Assembly: GCA_963771295.1 (NCBI GenBank)
Contig: CAVYTB010000016.1
Location: forward strand, 1-64,000
Origin: Acidiferrum sp963771295
GTDB taxonomy: Bacteria; Acidobacteriota; Terriglobia; Acidiferrales; UBA7541
Direction: 5' to 3'
Length of the DNA stretch: 64,000 bases
The translations under genes and the position numbers were made by a program. Below the pieces are notes generated by a model that ran no database searches, was not told the DNA's origin, and saw only the letters and a list, made by a program, of their open reading frames with translations. Positions 8,220 through 16,598 of the stretch are shown piece after piece (position 1 is the stretch's first letter; every line of letters begins with the position of its first letter).

Positions 8220-10274
8220 GTGAGTCAGCCGAATCTAGATCAGCTGTGCATTAATACCATCCGCACCCTCGCCATTGACGCCGTACAGCAAGCCAACTCG
8301 GGCCACCCCGGCGCGCCTATGGGGCTCGCTCCTGTCGTTTATGAGCTGTGGCACAATTTTTTGAACTACGATCCCGCCGATCCGCTGTGGCCCAATCGCG
8401 ATCGGTTCGTCCTTTCCGCTGGCCACGCGTCCATGCTTCTGTACGCTACCCTTCACCTGGCCGGCGTGCGAGCCGCAAACGAAAAGGGCGAAATCCTGAA
8501 GGAGCCCGCCATTTCGCTCGACGATATCAAGCACTTCCGCCAGCTGGATAGCCGCACACCCGGTCACCCGGAATCGCACATTACCACCGGCGTCGAAACC
8601 ACCACTGGGCCACTGGGACAAGGCGCCGGCAATTCCGTGGGCATGGCGATTGCCGGCAAATGGCTCGCCAGCGCGTTCAACAAGCCGGACTTCGAGCTGT
8701 TCAATTTCCGCGTCTGGGCGGTTTGCGGCGATGGTGACATCATGGAAGGCGTCGCGGCCGAAGCAGCCTCTCTGGCCGGGCACCTGGAACTTTCCAACCT
8801 CTGCTGGATCTACGACAACAACCGCGTCACGCTGGACGGCCCGGCTAGCTGGTCGTTCGGCGAAGATGTAATGACGCGCTTCGTGGGTTACGGCTGGAAC
8901 GTGACGCGGGTAAGCGATGCCAACGATCTGATGATGCTGTCACGCGGCTATCACGAGGTTCTGAAGCGCTCCGATCGCCCTACTCTCTTTGTGGTGGATA
9001 GCCACATCGGATACGGTTCGCCGCATAAGCAGGATTCCTACGAAGCCCATGGCGAACCACTCGGCGAAGACGAAGTGAAACTCGCGAAGAAATTCTATGG
9101 TTGGCCGGAGGATGCCAAGTTCCTGGTGCCCGACGGCGTGTATGACCATTTCCAGTCCGGGGTTGGCGTGCGCAGTGGTAAAGCGCGCGCCGAATGGACC
9201 AAGCTCTTCGCGGAGTACTCGAAGAAATTCCCGGATTTAGCCGACCAACTGCGGCGTATGCAGCACCGCGCTCTTCCCGACGACTGGAACAAGAACCTGC
9301 CGTCGTTCCCCGCGGACCCCAAAGGCATGGCTACGCGCGAAAGCTCGGGCAAGGTGCTGAACGTGTTGGCGCAGAATATTCCATGGATGGTTGGCGGTTC
9401 CGCGGACCTCGCCAAGTCCAACAAGACCAACTTGACGTTCGAAGGCGCCGGCGATTTCTTCCCCATGGAATTCAATGGACGTAACGTGCACTTCGGCGTG
9501 CGTGAACACGCCATGGGCGCGGCTGCGAATGGCATGACGCTGACCGGTCTGCGCGCATTTGCTGCTACGTTTTTCAACTTCAGCGATTACATGCGCGCCA
9601 GCATGCGACTGGCGGCACTAATGGAAATTCCCGTAATGTTCATTTTCACGCATGATTCCATCGGCCTTGGTGAAGACGGGCCCACGCACCAGCCGGTGGA
9701 ACAGCTTGCGGCGTTCCGCGCCATGCCGAACATGATGGTGTTGCGGCCGGGCGATGCGAACGAAGTCACGGAATCGTACAAGGTCATCATGCAGCACACC
9801 CACGGGCCGTCGACGTTGGTGCTGAGCCGCCAGGCAGTGCCCACGCTGGATCGCACGAAATATGCGCCAGCCTCCGGAGTCGCCAAAGGCGCCTATGTGC
9901 TGGCCGACGCCGAGGGAGGCAAGCCCGAAGTGATACTGATGGCCACTGGCTCGGAGTTGCAGCATGTTGTGGTCGCGCACGAGCAACTGAAATCGCAAGG
10001 CGTCAAATCTCGTGTGGTAAGCATGCCGTCGTGGGATCTGTTCGAGCGGCAGGACGCGGCTTACAGGGAAAGTGTTTTGCCCGCCGCGGTTACCGCGCGC
10101 GTCTCCATCGAGATGGCCGCGACCCTGGGCTGGGATCGCTACATTGGCCCGAAGGGCAAAGCTATCGGCATGCACAGCTTTGGTGCCTCGGCTCCAATCA
10201 AAGACTTGCTGAAGAAATTCGGCTTTGGGCCGGAGCAGGTTGTTGCAGCCGCAAAACAATTGCTGGGCAGGTGA
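8220..10274 (+). CDS. tkt: Transketolase
   Basis: Transketolase moves two-carbon units between sugar phosphates in the non-oxidative pentose phosphate pathway, using thiamine diphosphate in the cytoplasm. The 684-residue length is normal (about 660-690). The N-terminal box LAIDAVQQANSGHPGAPMG, the TPP/Mg motif GDGDIMEGVAAEAA followed by DNNRVTLDG, the central pyrimidine domain (HDSIGLGEDGPTHQPVEQ) and the C-terminal domain are all in order. The start is the GTG at 8220. It heads a plus-strand block with rpiB (6-base gap), tal, zwf and fba, so it probably feeds erythrose-4-phosphate and glyceraldehyde-3-phosphate exchange together with them. No lesion is seen. Confidence 0.97.
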   Translation: MSQPNLDQLCINTIRTLAIDAVQQANSGHPGAPMGLAPVVYELWHNFLNYDPADPLWPNRDRFVLSAGHASMLLYATLHLAGVRAANEKGEILKEPAISLDDIKHFRQLDSRTPGHPESHITTGVETTTGPLGQGAGNSVGMAIAGKWLASAFNKPDFELFNFRVWAVCGDGDIMEGVAAEAASLAGHLELSNLCWIYDNNRVTLDGPASWSFGEDVMTRFVGYGWNVTRVSDANDLMMLSRGYHEVLKRSDRPTLFVVDSHIGYGSPHKQDSYEAHGEPLGEDEVKLAKKFYGWPEDAKFLVPDGVYDHFQSGVGVRSGKARAEWTKLFAEYSKKFPDLADQLRRMQHRALPDDWNKNLPSFPADPKGMATRESSGKVLNVLAQNIPWMVGGSADLAKSNKTNLTFEGAGDFFPMEFNGRNVHFGVREHAMGAAANGMTLTGLRAFAATFFNFSDYMRASMRLAALMEIPVMFIFTHDSIGLGEDGPTHQPVEQLAAFRAMPNMMVLRPGDANEVTESYKVIMQHTHGPSTLVLSRQAVPTLDRTKYAPASGVAKGAYVLADAEGGKPEVILMATGSELQHVVVAHEQLKSQGVKSRVVSMPSWDLFERQDAAYRESVLPAAVTARVSIEMAATLGWDRYIGPKGKAIGMHSFGASAPIKDLLKKFGFGPEQVVAAAKQLLGR

Positions 10275-10280
10275 TGCGCC

Positions 10281-10736
10281 ATGAAAGTCGTTATTGGTTC
10301 CGATCACGCGGGCTTTCAGCTGAAGAATTCCATGGGGGATCTTCTGCGCTCCCTGGGACATGAAGTTCTGGACATCGGCGCCTTCAACGAGAATCCGTCC
10401 GACTATCCGGATTTCGCCGAAGCGGTCGGCCGCGCCATTCTGGACGGTCGCGCCGAACGCGGAGTGTTGATCTGCGGCAGCGGAATCGGCGCCAGCGTGG
10501 CCGCCAACAAGTTGATCGGCATCCGCGCCGGCATCTGCCACGATACTTATTCCGGACATCAAGGCGTCGAGCACGACAATATGAATGTACTGGTGATGGG
10601 CTCGCGGGTAGTGGGCGAAAAGCTCGCCGAGGATATCGTGCGAGCCTATTTGCCCGCCAAATTCACCAATGAGGAGCGCCACGTGCGGCGGCTCGCCAAA
10701 GTGGCCGCCCTCGAGCAAAAGATTTGTAAGGCTTGA
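10281..10736 (+). CDS. rpiB: Ribose-5-phosphate isomerase B
   Basis: RpiB interconverts ribulose-5-phosphate and ribose-5-phosphate. The 151-residue protein has the family start MKVVIGSDHAGF, the catalytic Cys65 in GVLICGSGIGASVAANK, and His98 in EHDNMNVLVMGSR, all expected of the LacAB/RpiB fold. The start codon lies 6 bases after the tkt stop, so the two are co-transcribed and probably translationally coupled. About 75 bases separate it from tal, including a possible -10 box (TACAAT near 10769), so tal may also have its own promoter. Confidence 0.95.
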   Translation: MKVVIGSDHAGFQLKNSMGDLLRSLGHEVLDIGAFNENPSDYPDFAEAVGRAILDGRAERGVLICGSGIGASVAANKLIGIRAGICHDTYSGHQGVEHDNMNVLVMGSRVVGEKLAEDIVRAYLPAKFTNEERHVRRLAKVAALEQKICKA

Positions 10737-10812
10737 AATCTGAATTTTCCGCGCAACGCTCCAGGGCGTACAATAGATATCCACCGCCCTCGGCAAACAA
10801 AGGAGAAGTACC

Positions 10813-11967
10813 ATGACCACTTCCGTTACGCTCCCGAAGGCAGCTGGCACAAATCCCATCAAGGGCCTGCTGGACTACGGCCAGTCACCTTGGATGGACT
10901 ATATTCGCCGCGACCTGCTCACCGGCGGCGGCCTGAAGAAAATGATTACCGACGACGGTCTGCGCGGCCAGACCTCCAATCCCTCGATCTTCGAGAAGGC
11001 CATCGCCGGCAGCGACCTCTATAAAGACATTCTTTCCACGCCCGAGGCCAAGACCCTGAACGCCAAGGGTCTTTACGAAAAGATCGCCATTCGCGACGTG
11101 CAAGACGCCTGCGACATCTTCAAGCCGGTGTATGCAGAGACCAAGCGCCACGACGGCTACGTCAGCCTGGAAGTTTCACCCTACCTCGCGAACGATACCC
11201 AGGGCACCATCGAAGAAGCCCGCCGCTTGTGGAAGTCCGTCGGCCGCGAAAACCTGATGGTGAAAGTCCCCGCAACTCCCGAGGGGATTCCGGCAATTCG
11301 CCAACTTCTGGAAGACGGCTTGAACATCAATATCACGCTGCTCTTCGCGCAGTCGGCCTACGAAAAAGTGGCGGAAGCCTATACCGCGGCGCTGGAAGCC
11401 CGTGTGGCCAAGGGCCAGGACATCAGCCACATCGCTAGCGTGGCCAGCTTCTTTGTCAGCCGCATCGACACGCTCGTCGATTCCAAGCTCGAGGAATTGG
11501 AAAAGACCGCAACCGGCGCGCCGAAGGAACTTCTGGACAGCCTGCATGGCAAGATCGCGATCGCAAACGCCAAGCTCACTTATAAAAAATATCAGGAACT
11601 GGTTGGCGCGGCTCGTTGGAAAGCGCTAGCAGCCAAGGGCGCACAGCCGCAGCGTTTGCTTTGGGCCAGCACCAGCACCAAGAATCCCCGTTATCGCGAC
11701 GTACTTTACGTCGAGGAACTCATCGGCGCGGATACTGTGGACACCATTCCTCCCGCCACCTTCGATGCGTTCCGCGATCACGGTAAACTGCGCAACAGCT
11801 TGACCGAAGACGTCGCCGCTGCCGCCAAGGAAATGGACAATCTCGCCAAGGCGGGTATCTCCATGAAGGAAGTTACCGACAAGCTGGTCGTCGATGGCGT
11901 GAAGCTGTTCGCCGACGCCTTCAAGACCCTGTTGGAAGCCACCGGCAAATATGCCGGCGTTCGCTAG
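10813..11967 (+). CDS. tal: Transaldolase
   Basis: Transaldolase transfers dihydroxyacetone units between sedoheptulose-7-phosphate and glyceraldehyde-3-phosphate. The 384-residue length fits the longer bacterial transaldolase class found in actinobacteria and cyanobacteria; it is not the Tal-Pgi fusion (about 950 residues). The N-terminal signature GLRGQTSNPSIFEKAI and the Schiff-base Lys151 in ENLMVKVPATPEGIPA are visible, followed by NINITLLFAQSAY. AAAGGAGAAGTACC places a strong ribosome-binding site just before ATG 10813. It sits between rpiB and zwf, linking the oxidative and non-oxidative branches. Confidence 0.95.
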   Translation: MTTSVTLPKAAGTNPIKGLLDYGQSPWMDYIRRDLLTGGGLKKMITDDGLRGQTSNPSIFEKAIAGSDLYKDILSTPEAKTLNAKGLYEKIAIRDVQDACDIFKPVYAETKRHDGYVSLEVSPYLANDTQGTIEEARRLWKSVGRENLMVKVPATPEGIPAIRQLLEDGLNINITLLFAQSAYEKVAEAYTAALEARVAKGQDISHIASVASFFVSRIDTLVDSKLEELEKTATGAPKELLDSLHGKIAIANAKLTYKKYQELVGAARWKALAAKGAQPQRLLWASTSTKNPRYRDVLYVEELIGADTVDTIPPATFDAFRDHGKLRNSLTEDVAAAAKEMDNLAKAGISMKEVTDKLVVDGVKLFADAFKTLLEATGKYAGVR

Positions 11968-12022
11968 CGATTACAGAATTCTCAAGTTCAACCAAATTCG
12001 CCTGTAGGACAGGACATCGCTC

Positions 12023-13603
12023 ATGAATTCTCATCAAGTGGAGATCCCCACTGCAGGCAATCCCTGCGTCATGGTGATCTTCGGCGCCACTGGAGACCTC
12101 ACCAAACGAAAGCTGATTCCCGCGCTTCTGAACCTGGCGCAGGAAGAAGTCCTGCCCAAACAATTCGCCATTATCGGCTTCGCGGGCAATGAACTCACCA
12201 CCGAAGTGTTTCGCAAGAATCTGGGCGCGGAACTGCCGCAGTTCGCCCACGATCCGATTGACCTGAAGATGTGGGACTGGCTTTCGCAGCGTATCTATTT
12301 CGTGAAAGGCGATTTCCAGGACCCTGAAGCCTATAAACGCTTGCAGCAGCAAATCAGCGAAGTCGAGAAACTCCACAATACTGGCGGAAACAAGTTTTTC
12401 TATCTGGCGGTTGCGCCGCGCTTTTTCACACCCATCGTGCAACAGCTTGGCAACGCTGGCCTGGTTAAAGAAGAAAACGGCAAGTGGGCCCGCATTATTA
12501 TCGAAAAGCCTTTTGGCCACGACCTGGAATCCGCGCGACTGCTGAACGCGGAATTGAAGAAAGTGCTCGACGAAAAACAGATCTACCGCATCGATCATTA
12601 CCTGGGTAAAGAGACCGTGCAGAACGTCATGGTCTTTCGCTTCACCAACAACATTATTGAACCGCTCTGGAATCGCAATTACGTCGATCACGTCCAGATT
12701 ACTGCCTCCGAAACTGTCGGCGTGGAGCACCGCGGCGGCTTTTACGAAACTGCCGGCGCGCTTCGCGACATGGTGCCCAATCATCTGTTTCAACTGATGA
12801 CCATGACGGCCATGGAGCCGCCCATTTCCTTTGACGCCGACGAAGTCCGCAACAAGCAGGCGGAAGTGCTGCATGCCATTCAACCGCTCGCTCCCGAAGA
12901 CGTTCTGACCAACATGGTGCGCGGGCAGTACGGCGAAGGATATATCGATGGCGGACACGTGGTGGGCTACCGGCAGGAGCCCGACGTTTCGCCGGATTCC
13001 AACACGGAAACGTTTGTCGCCTTGAAACTGCAAATCGATAACTGGCGCTGGGCAGGCGTGCCTTTTTACCTGCGCACGGGAAAGCGCCTGGCGAAACGCG
13101 CCACGGAAATCGTTATCCAGTTCCGCCGCACGCCTTTCGTCCTGTTCCGCAATACCGCGGTGAAGAATCTGGAGACCAATCGCCTGGTGATTCACATTCA
13201 ACCCGAGGAAGGCATCTCTCTCAGTTTCGGAGCGAAAGTGCCCGGCTCTGTCATGCGCTTGGGTCTCGTCAACATGGATTTTGACTACAAAAGTTATTTC
13301 GGCGCCGAGCATGGCACTGGATACGAGCGCCTGCTTCGCGACTGCATGGCCGGTGACGCTACGCTCTTTCAACGCGCCGACATGGTGGAAGCGGGTTGGA
13401 GCGTCATTCAGCCCATCATTGATGTGTGGCACGCCCTGCCGGCCCGCGGCTTTCCCAATTACGCCGCAGGCTCGTGGGGTCCGGTGGAAGCCGAGGAATT
13501 GCTGGAGCGCGATGGCCGCTCGTGGCGCCGCATTGGGGAAGAGGATATCGACCTGCGCCCTGTTGCCCCCTGCGTTGTCACCACCAAACCTGCATCGGTG
13601 TGA
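12023..13603 (+). CDS. zwf: Glucose-6-phosphate 1-dehydrogenase
   Basis: Zwf oxidises glucose-6-phosphate to 6-phosphogluconolactone with NADP, the entry step of the oxidative pentose phosphate pathway. The 526-residue protein has the Rossmann start VMVIFGATGDLTKRKLIPAL and the active-site signature RIDHYLGKETVQN with catalytic His and substrate Lys. It also has the expected EKPFGHD and the C-terminal region around FYLRTGKRL and FGAKVPG. The next enzyme of the pathway, 6-phosphogluconolactonase, is represented only by a relic immediately downstream (13646-13759). Confidence 0.96.
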   Translation: MNSHQVEIPTAGNPCVMVIFGATGDLTKRKLIPALLNLAQEEVLPKQFAIIGFAGNELTTEVFRKNLGAELPQFAHDPIDLKMWDWLSQRIYFVKGDFQDPEAYKRLQQQISEVEKLHNTGGNKFFYLAVAPRFFTPIVQQLGNAGLVKEENGKWARIIIEKPFGHDLESARLLNAELKKVLDEKQIYRIDHYLGKETVQNVMVFRFTNNIIEPLWNRNYVDHVQITASETVGVEHRGGFYETAGALRDMVPNHLFQLMTMTAMEPPISFDADEVRNKQAEVLHAIQPLAPEDVLTNMVRGQYGEGYIDGGHVVGYRQEPDVSPDSNTETFVALKLQIDNWRWAGVPFYLRTGKRLAKRATEIVIQFRRTPFVLFRNTAVKNLETNRLVIHIQPEEGISLSFGAKVPGSVMRLGLVNMDFDYKSYFGAEHGTGYERLLRDCMAGDATLFQRADMVEAGWSVIQPIIDVWHALPARGFPNYAAGSWGPVEAEELLERDGRSWRRIGEEDIDLRPVAPCVVTTKPASV

Positions 13604-13645
13604 GCAGCGCGGGGCCGTGCAGCAATTGTGTGCTCAATTATCGAT

Positions 13646-13759
13646 ATTTTCGCTAAACCTTTACTGGAATATAGGCAGGCATTTCGCGCATACTGGAAGC
13701 TGATAGATGGCGAGCTTCCTCGCTTCGACCTGGTGCTCCTCGGCATGGAAGTTGAGTGA
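13646..13759 (+). pseudogene. pgl: Relic of 6-phosphogluconolactonase
   Basis: A 38-codon open stretch ends LLEYRQAFRAYWKLIDGE followed by LPRFDLVLLGMEVE and TGA (13757-13759). RFDLVLLGM preceded by an ELP turn is the central signature of 6-phosphogluconolactonase (SugarP_isomerase fold), which normally continues GxDGHTASLFP. That continuation and both ends of the gene are missing. The position, straight after zwf, is where pgl is often found. I read it as the remains of a deleted gene; lactone hydrolysis would need another enzyme elsewhere or be spontaneous. Confidence 0.5.
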
Positions 13760-13884
13760 CGCACCTCAGGCTCTTCCTGAGCACCATGGCGCTGCCCGCC
13801 TCCCGGTGACCTGTGGTTCGCAATAACCGGCGCTGAGTCTGTTCACTTCCGTTCGAGATTCTTTCATTCTAGGAGAAACTGCTC

Positions 13885-14961
13885 ATGGCAACAGCAACAA
13901 CAAGCGCAATCGAACAACTCTTGGGAGCCAAAGCGGAATCGCTGCTTGGCTTTAAGAACCCCAAAATTTCCAAGGAGCGGCTGCACCTGCCCGGCCCGGA
14001 TTTCATCGACCGCATCTATGCGGTTTCCGATCGCAATCTGCGCGTGCTGAACAATCTTCACCGCATGTTTTTCAACGGACGGCTCAGCGGCACCGGCTAC
14101 CTCTCGATTCTGCCGGTGGATCAGGGCATTGAGCACTCCGCTGGTGCCAGCTTTGCCAAGAATCCCGATTATTTTGACGGAGAAAACATCGTCAAGCTGG
14201 CCATTGAAGGCGGCTGCAACGCGGTTGCTTCAACCTTTGGCGTTCTCGGATCCATCGCCCGCAAGTATGCCCACAAGATTCCTTTCATCGTGAAGATCAA
14301 CCACAACGAACTGCTCACCTATCCCAACCAGTTCAACCAAATCCTGTTCGGCACCGTTCAGGAAGCCTACGACATGGGCGCGGCCGCCGTCGGCGCAACT
14401 ATTTATTTCGGATCGGCCAACAGCGACAAGCAGATTATTGAAATCAGCCGTTGCTTCGCAGAGGCTCACGAGCTTGGCATGGCCACTGTGCTGTGGTGCT
14501 ATCTGCGCAATTCCGCGTTCAAGAAGGACAAGGACTACCACGTTTCCGCCGACCTCACCGGTCAAGCCAATCACCTTGGCGTCACCATCCAGGCAGACAT
14601 CATCAAGCAGAAGCTGCCGGAAAATAATGGCGGTTATCAGGCGCTGAACATCGGTGATTCCAGCTACGGAAAATTCGACAAGCGCATTTACACCGAACTC
14701 ACCAGCGATCATCCTATCGACCTGACGCGTTACCAGGTGGCGAATTGCTACATGGGCCGCGCGGGCTTGATTAACTCCGGCGGAGCTTCCGGCGCCAATG
14801 ATTTCGAAGAAGCTGTGGCCACGGCAGTCGTCAACAAGCGCGCCGGCGGCACAGGTCTCATCAGCGGACGCAAAGCCTTCCAGCGCCCCATGGAGGAAGG
14901 CATCAAGCTGCTGAATTCGATTCAGGACGTGTACGCGAGCAAGGAAATTACTGTCGCGTAG
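13885..14961 (+). CDS. fbaB: Fructose-bisphosphate aldolase, class I (archaeal/DhnA type)
   Basis: The enzyme cleaves or forms fructose-1,6-bisphosphate through a Schiff base, without metal. The 358-residue protein shows the DeoC/FbaB-family features: GYLSILPVDQGIEHSAGASF near the N-terminus, then EGGCNAVASTFGVLG, IPFIVKINHNE and a C-terminal RAGLINSGGASG phosphate-binding segment with KRAGGTGLISGRKAF. ATG 13885 follows TAGGAGAAACTGCTC. It is the last gene of the sugar-phosphate block and is followed by a strong intrinsic terminator. Its role is probably to connect pentose-phosphate products with glycolysis or gluconeogenesis. Confidence 0.93.
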   Translation: MATATTSAIEQLLGAKAESLLGFKNPKISKERLHLPGPDFIDRIYAVSDRNLRVLNNLHRMFFNGRLSGTGYLSILPVDQGIEHSAGASFAKNPDYFDGENIVKLAIEGGCNAVASTFGVLGSIARKYAHKIPFIVKINHNELLTYPNQFNQILFGTVQEAYDMGAAAVGATIYFGSANSDKQIIEISRCFAEAHELGMATVLWCYLRNSAFKKDKDYHVSADLTGQANHLGVTIQADIIKQKLPENNGGYQALNIGDSSYGKFDKRIYTELTSDHPIDLTRYQVANCYMGRAGLINSGGASGANDFEEAVATAVVNKRAGGTGLISGRKAFQRPMEEGIKLLNSIQDVYASKEITVA

Positions 14962-14990
14962 CGCGGTGTTCTTTGTTTCATTTTGTAACC

Positions 14991-15025
14991 GCCCCACTCT
15001 CTTTTAGAGGGTGGGGCTTTCTTTT
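14991..15025 (+). terminator. Intrinsic terminator after fructose-bisphosphate aldolase
   Basis: An 11-bp stem (14991-15001 with 15007-15017; one G-U pair in RNA) closes a TTTTA loop and is followed at once by TTTCTTTT. It lies 30 bases past the fba stop and closes the sugar-phosphate block. Confidence 0.92.
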
Positions 15026-15170
15026 CGTTACCGGTCAGCAATCGTCATGTTCGCTTGTGTCTAAAATTTACATGTCGCGTGCACTTTTTTCTTGCTCCCG
15101 GTCTTTCACTGTGCAACCTTAGCTAATATAAAGGCGTCTCGAAGCATTCGGAGATTTCGGAGATTTTTCG

Positions 15171-16160
15171 ATGCGTTACCGTTTGGTGTTTCTGCTAGCT
15201 TGCCTCGGGCTACTTGCCTCTCGCTCTTTCGCGCAGAGCGATTCCCCGCAGGTTGCGACTCCGCAGGCGCAACGCGCCGCGCAACAACAAGCCGTGCTTG
15301 CCGGGCAACAAGCCACCGATCAGGTTTTGCGACAGGCTCAGCTATCCAGCTATCAATATAATCAGCAGATGATCCAGGGCGCTCCGGCCCAGATGAATTA
15401 TGAGAATCTCTGCTGCTTTCTCACCGAGAGCCCCAAATTTTCCGTAAAGCCCGGCAAATATAACGAACCCAGAACCGTCAAGATTACCGACACTACGGCG
15501 GGAGCGACGATTTACTACACCACCGACGGATGGACTCCTACCGCCGAGTCTCAGCGCTACACCGGACCGATCAAAGTGAATACGACAACCATGCTGCGCG
15601 CGATTGCTATTTCTCCGCGTACCGGGCGAAGCTTCGTCACTGTCGCGAAATATACGATCGATCCTCCGGGGACAGCCCCTCGCGCTTCAGCTGCCGCCCG
15701 CTCCGCTGCGGCACACTCAACGCTCCCTGGAAAGGTTGTCCTGCCGCAAGGCACCACGGTGCATCTGGTTTTCGCTTCACCTGTGACATCAAAAACCGCT
15801 GAAGTCGGCGACAAAATCGCGCTGACTCTCGACCAGGATGTAGTCCTCGATGGCGTCGTCGCAGCCCCCAAGGGTTCGCCCGCCACCGGGCACGTTGTGC
15901 TGGTGGACAAGCCCGGCTTTGGCGGCATGCCCGGCCAAGTAAATTTTCATGTCGATGCTTTAAATGTGCACGGAACTGTGATCAGGCTGCGCCGCACGGC
16001 CGCATTCGAAGGACAGGCCAAGCCGCCCAGCGCCGCGGTGTTGATCCCGGTGGTCGGACAGTTGGCACTCTTCAAACGCGGCACCGATGCCGTAATCGCG
16101 CGTGGCACAGCTGTCGACGCAACCGTTGACGGCGACGCGATTCTGGTCGCCTCGAAATAA
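15171..16160 (+). CDS. Exported protein with chitobiase C-terminal-like (CHB_HEX_C) domain
   Basis: Residues 1-21 form a signal peptide ending LASRSFA-QS. A Gln-rich linker follows, then at about 95-165 a CHB_HEX_C type beta-sandwich: TVKITDTTAGATIYYTTDG, then RYTGPIKV and MLRAIAI. In enzymes this domain flanks glycosidase modules; alone it is probably a surface or carbohydrate-associated module. The C-terminal half (about 190-329) is a separate beta-rich region, with TTVHLVFASPVTSKTAEVGD near its start, that resembles domains of acidobacterial outer-surface proteins. No catalytic residues are recognised. A TATAAA box and GGAGATTTCGGAG lie upstream of the ATG. It is monocistronic. Confidence 0.75.
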   Translation: MRYRLVFLLACLGLLASRSFAQSDSPQVATPQAQRAAQQQAVLAGQQATDQVLRQAQLSSYQYNQQMIQGAPAQMNYENLCCFLTESPKFSVKPGKYNEPRTVKITDTTAGATIYYTTDGWTPTAESQRYTGPIKVNTTTMLRAIAISPRTGRSFVTVAKYTIDPPGTAPRASAAARSAAAHSTLPGKVVLPQGTTVHLVFASPVTSKTAEVGDKIALTLDQDVVLDGVVAAPKGSPATGHVVLVDKPGFGGMPGQVNFHVDALNVHGTVIRLRRTAAFEGQAKPPSAAVLIPVVGQLALFKRGTDAVIARGTAVDATVDGDAILVASK

Positions 16161-16306
16161 CAACCACTCAAGTTAAATTTTTGTTCGATTTGCCGCGGAT
16201 AGCTTGCGGTAATTCGATGGAAACAATCTGAAAATTGATTGCATTCTGCAGTTACGTCAAGCGCAATTGGCGATTAAAATAGAGTTGTAGTTGAAAGGAG
16301 CAGTTC

Positions 16307-16537
16307 ATGTCGAAGACGAGGGCAAGTGCCTCGCCCGAAGTAAAGAAGTCCAAACAAGTGAAACGTCAGCCACCTACGCAGGACGAAATCGCGCTGCGTG
16401 CCTACCATATCTATCTGGAACGCAAGGGCGCCCCTGGAAATCCACAGGAAGACTGGATTCGGGCAGAGCGTGAACTAGCGGAACAACCCAAAAAGACCAC
16501 GCGCAGCAAGACCAAGATCGTTTCGATCGCAGCGTAA
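16307..16537 (+). CDS. DUF2934 family protein
   Basis: This 76-residue, very basic protein carries the DUF2934 core (IALRAYHIYLERKGAPGNPQEDWIRAERELAE) at residues 28-59. The family is common in Acidobacteriota and Proteobacteria, and its function is unknown. Both ends are Lys/Arg/Ser-rich, suggesting nucleic-acid contact, which is inference only. GAAAGGAGCAG precedes the ATG, and the gene is closed by a bidirectional hairpin shared with the GH3 gene. Confidence 0.8.
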   Translation: MSKTRASASPEVKKSKQVKRQPPTQDEIALRAYHIYLERKGAPGNPQEDWIRAERELAEQPKKTTRSKTKIVSIAA

Positions 16538-16550
16538 ACTCCGAATCACA

Positions 16551-16584
16551 ATTGCCCCACATCTTTCCCAGCCTGTGGGGCAAT
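16551..16584. terminator. Bidirectional hairpin between convergent genes
   Basis: Perfect 11-bp arms ATTGCCCCACA (16551-16561) and TGTGGGGCAAT (16574-16584) enclose a 12-base loop between the DUF2934 stop and the GH3 stop. The T-run is short on the plus side and on the minus side is represented by the terminal A/T pairs, so it may act on both transcripts. Confidence 0.7.
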
Positions 16585-16598
16585 TCCCTCTAGCGCTC

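Noticed and set aside
9618..10862. 414-codon minus-strand open frame opposite tkt/rpiB/tal
   Set aside because: It is antisense to three intact, well-recognised genes, has no domain and no ribosome site. Long antisense frames are expected in GC-rich coding DNA.
11921..13432. 503-codon minus-strand open frame opposite zwf
   Set aside because: Shadow of zwf codons with His/Val/Phe-rich composition and no family match; zwf is complete on the plus strand.
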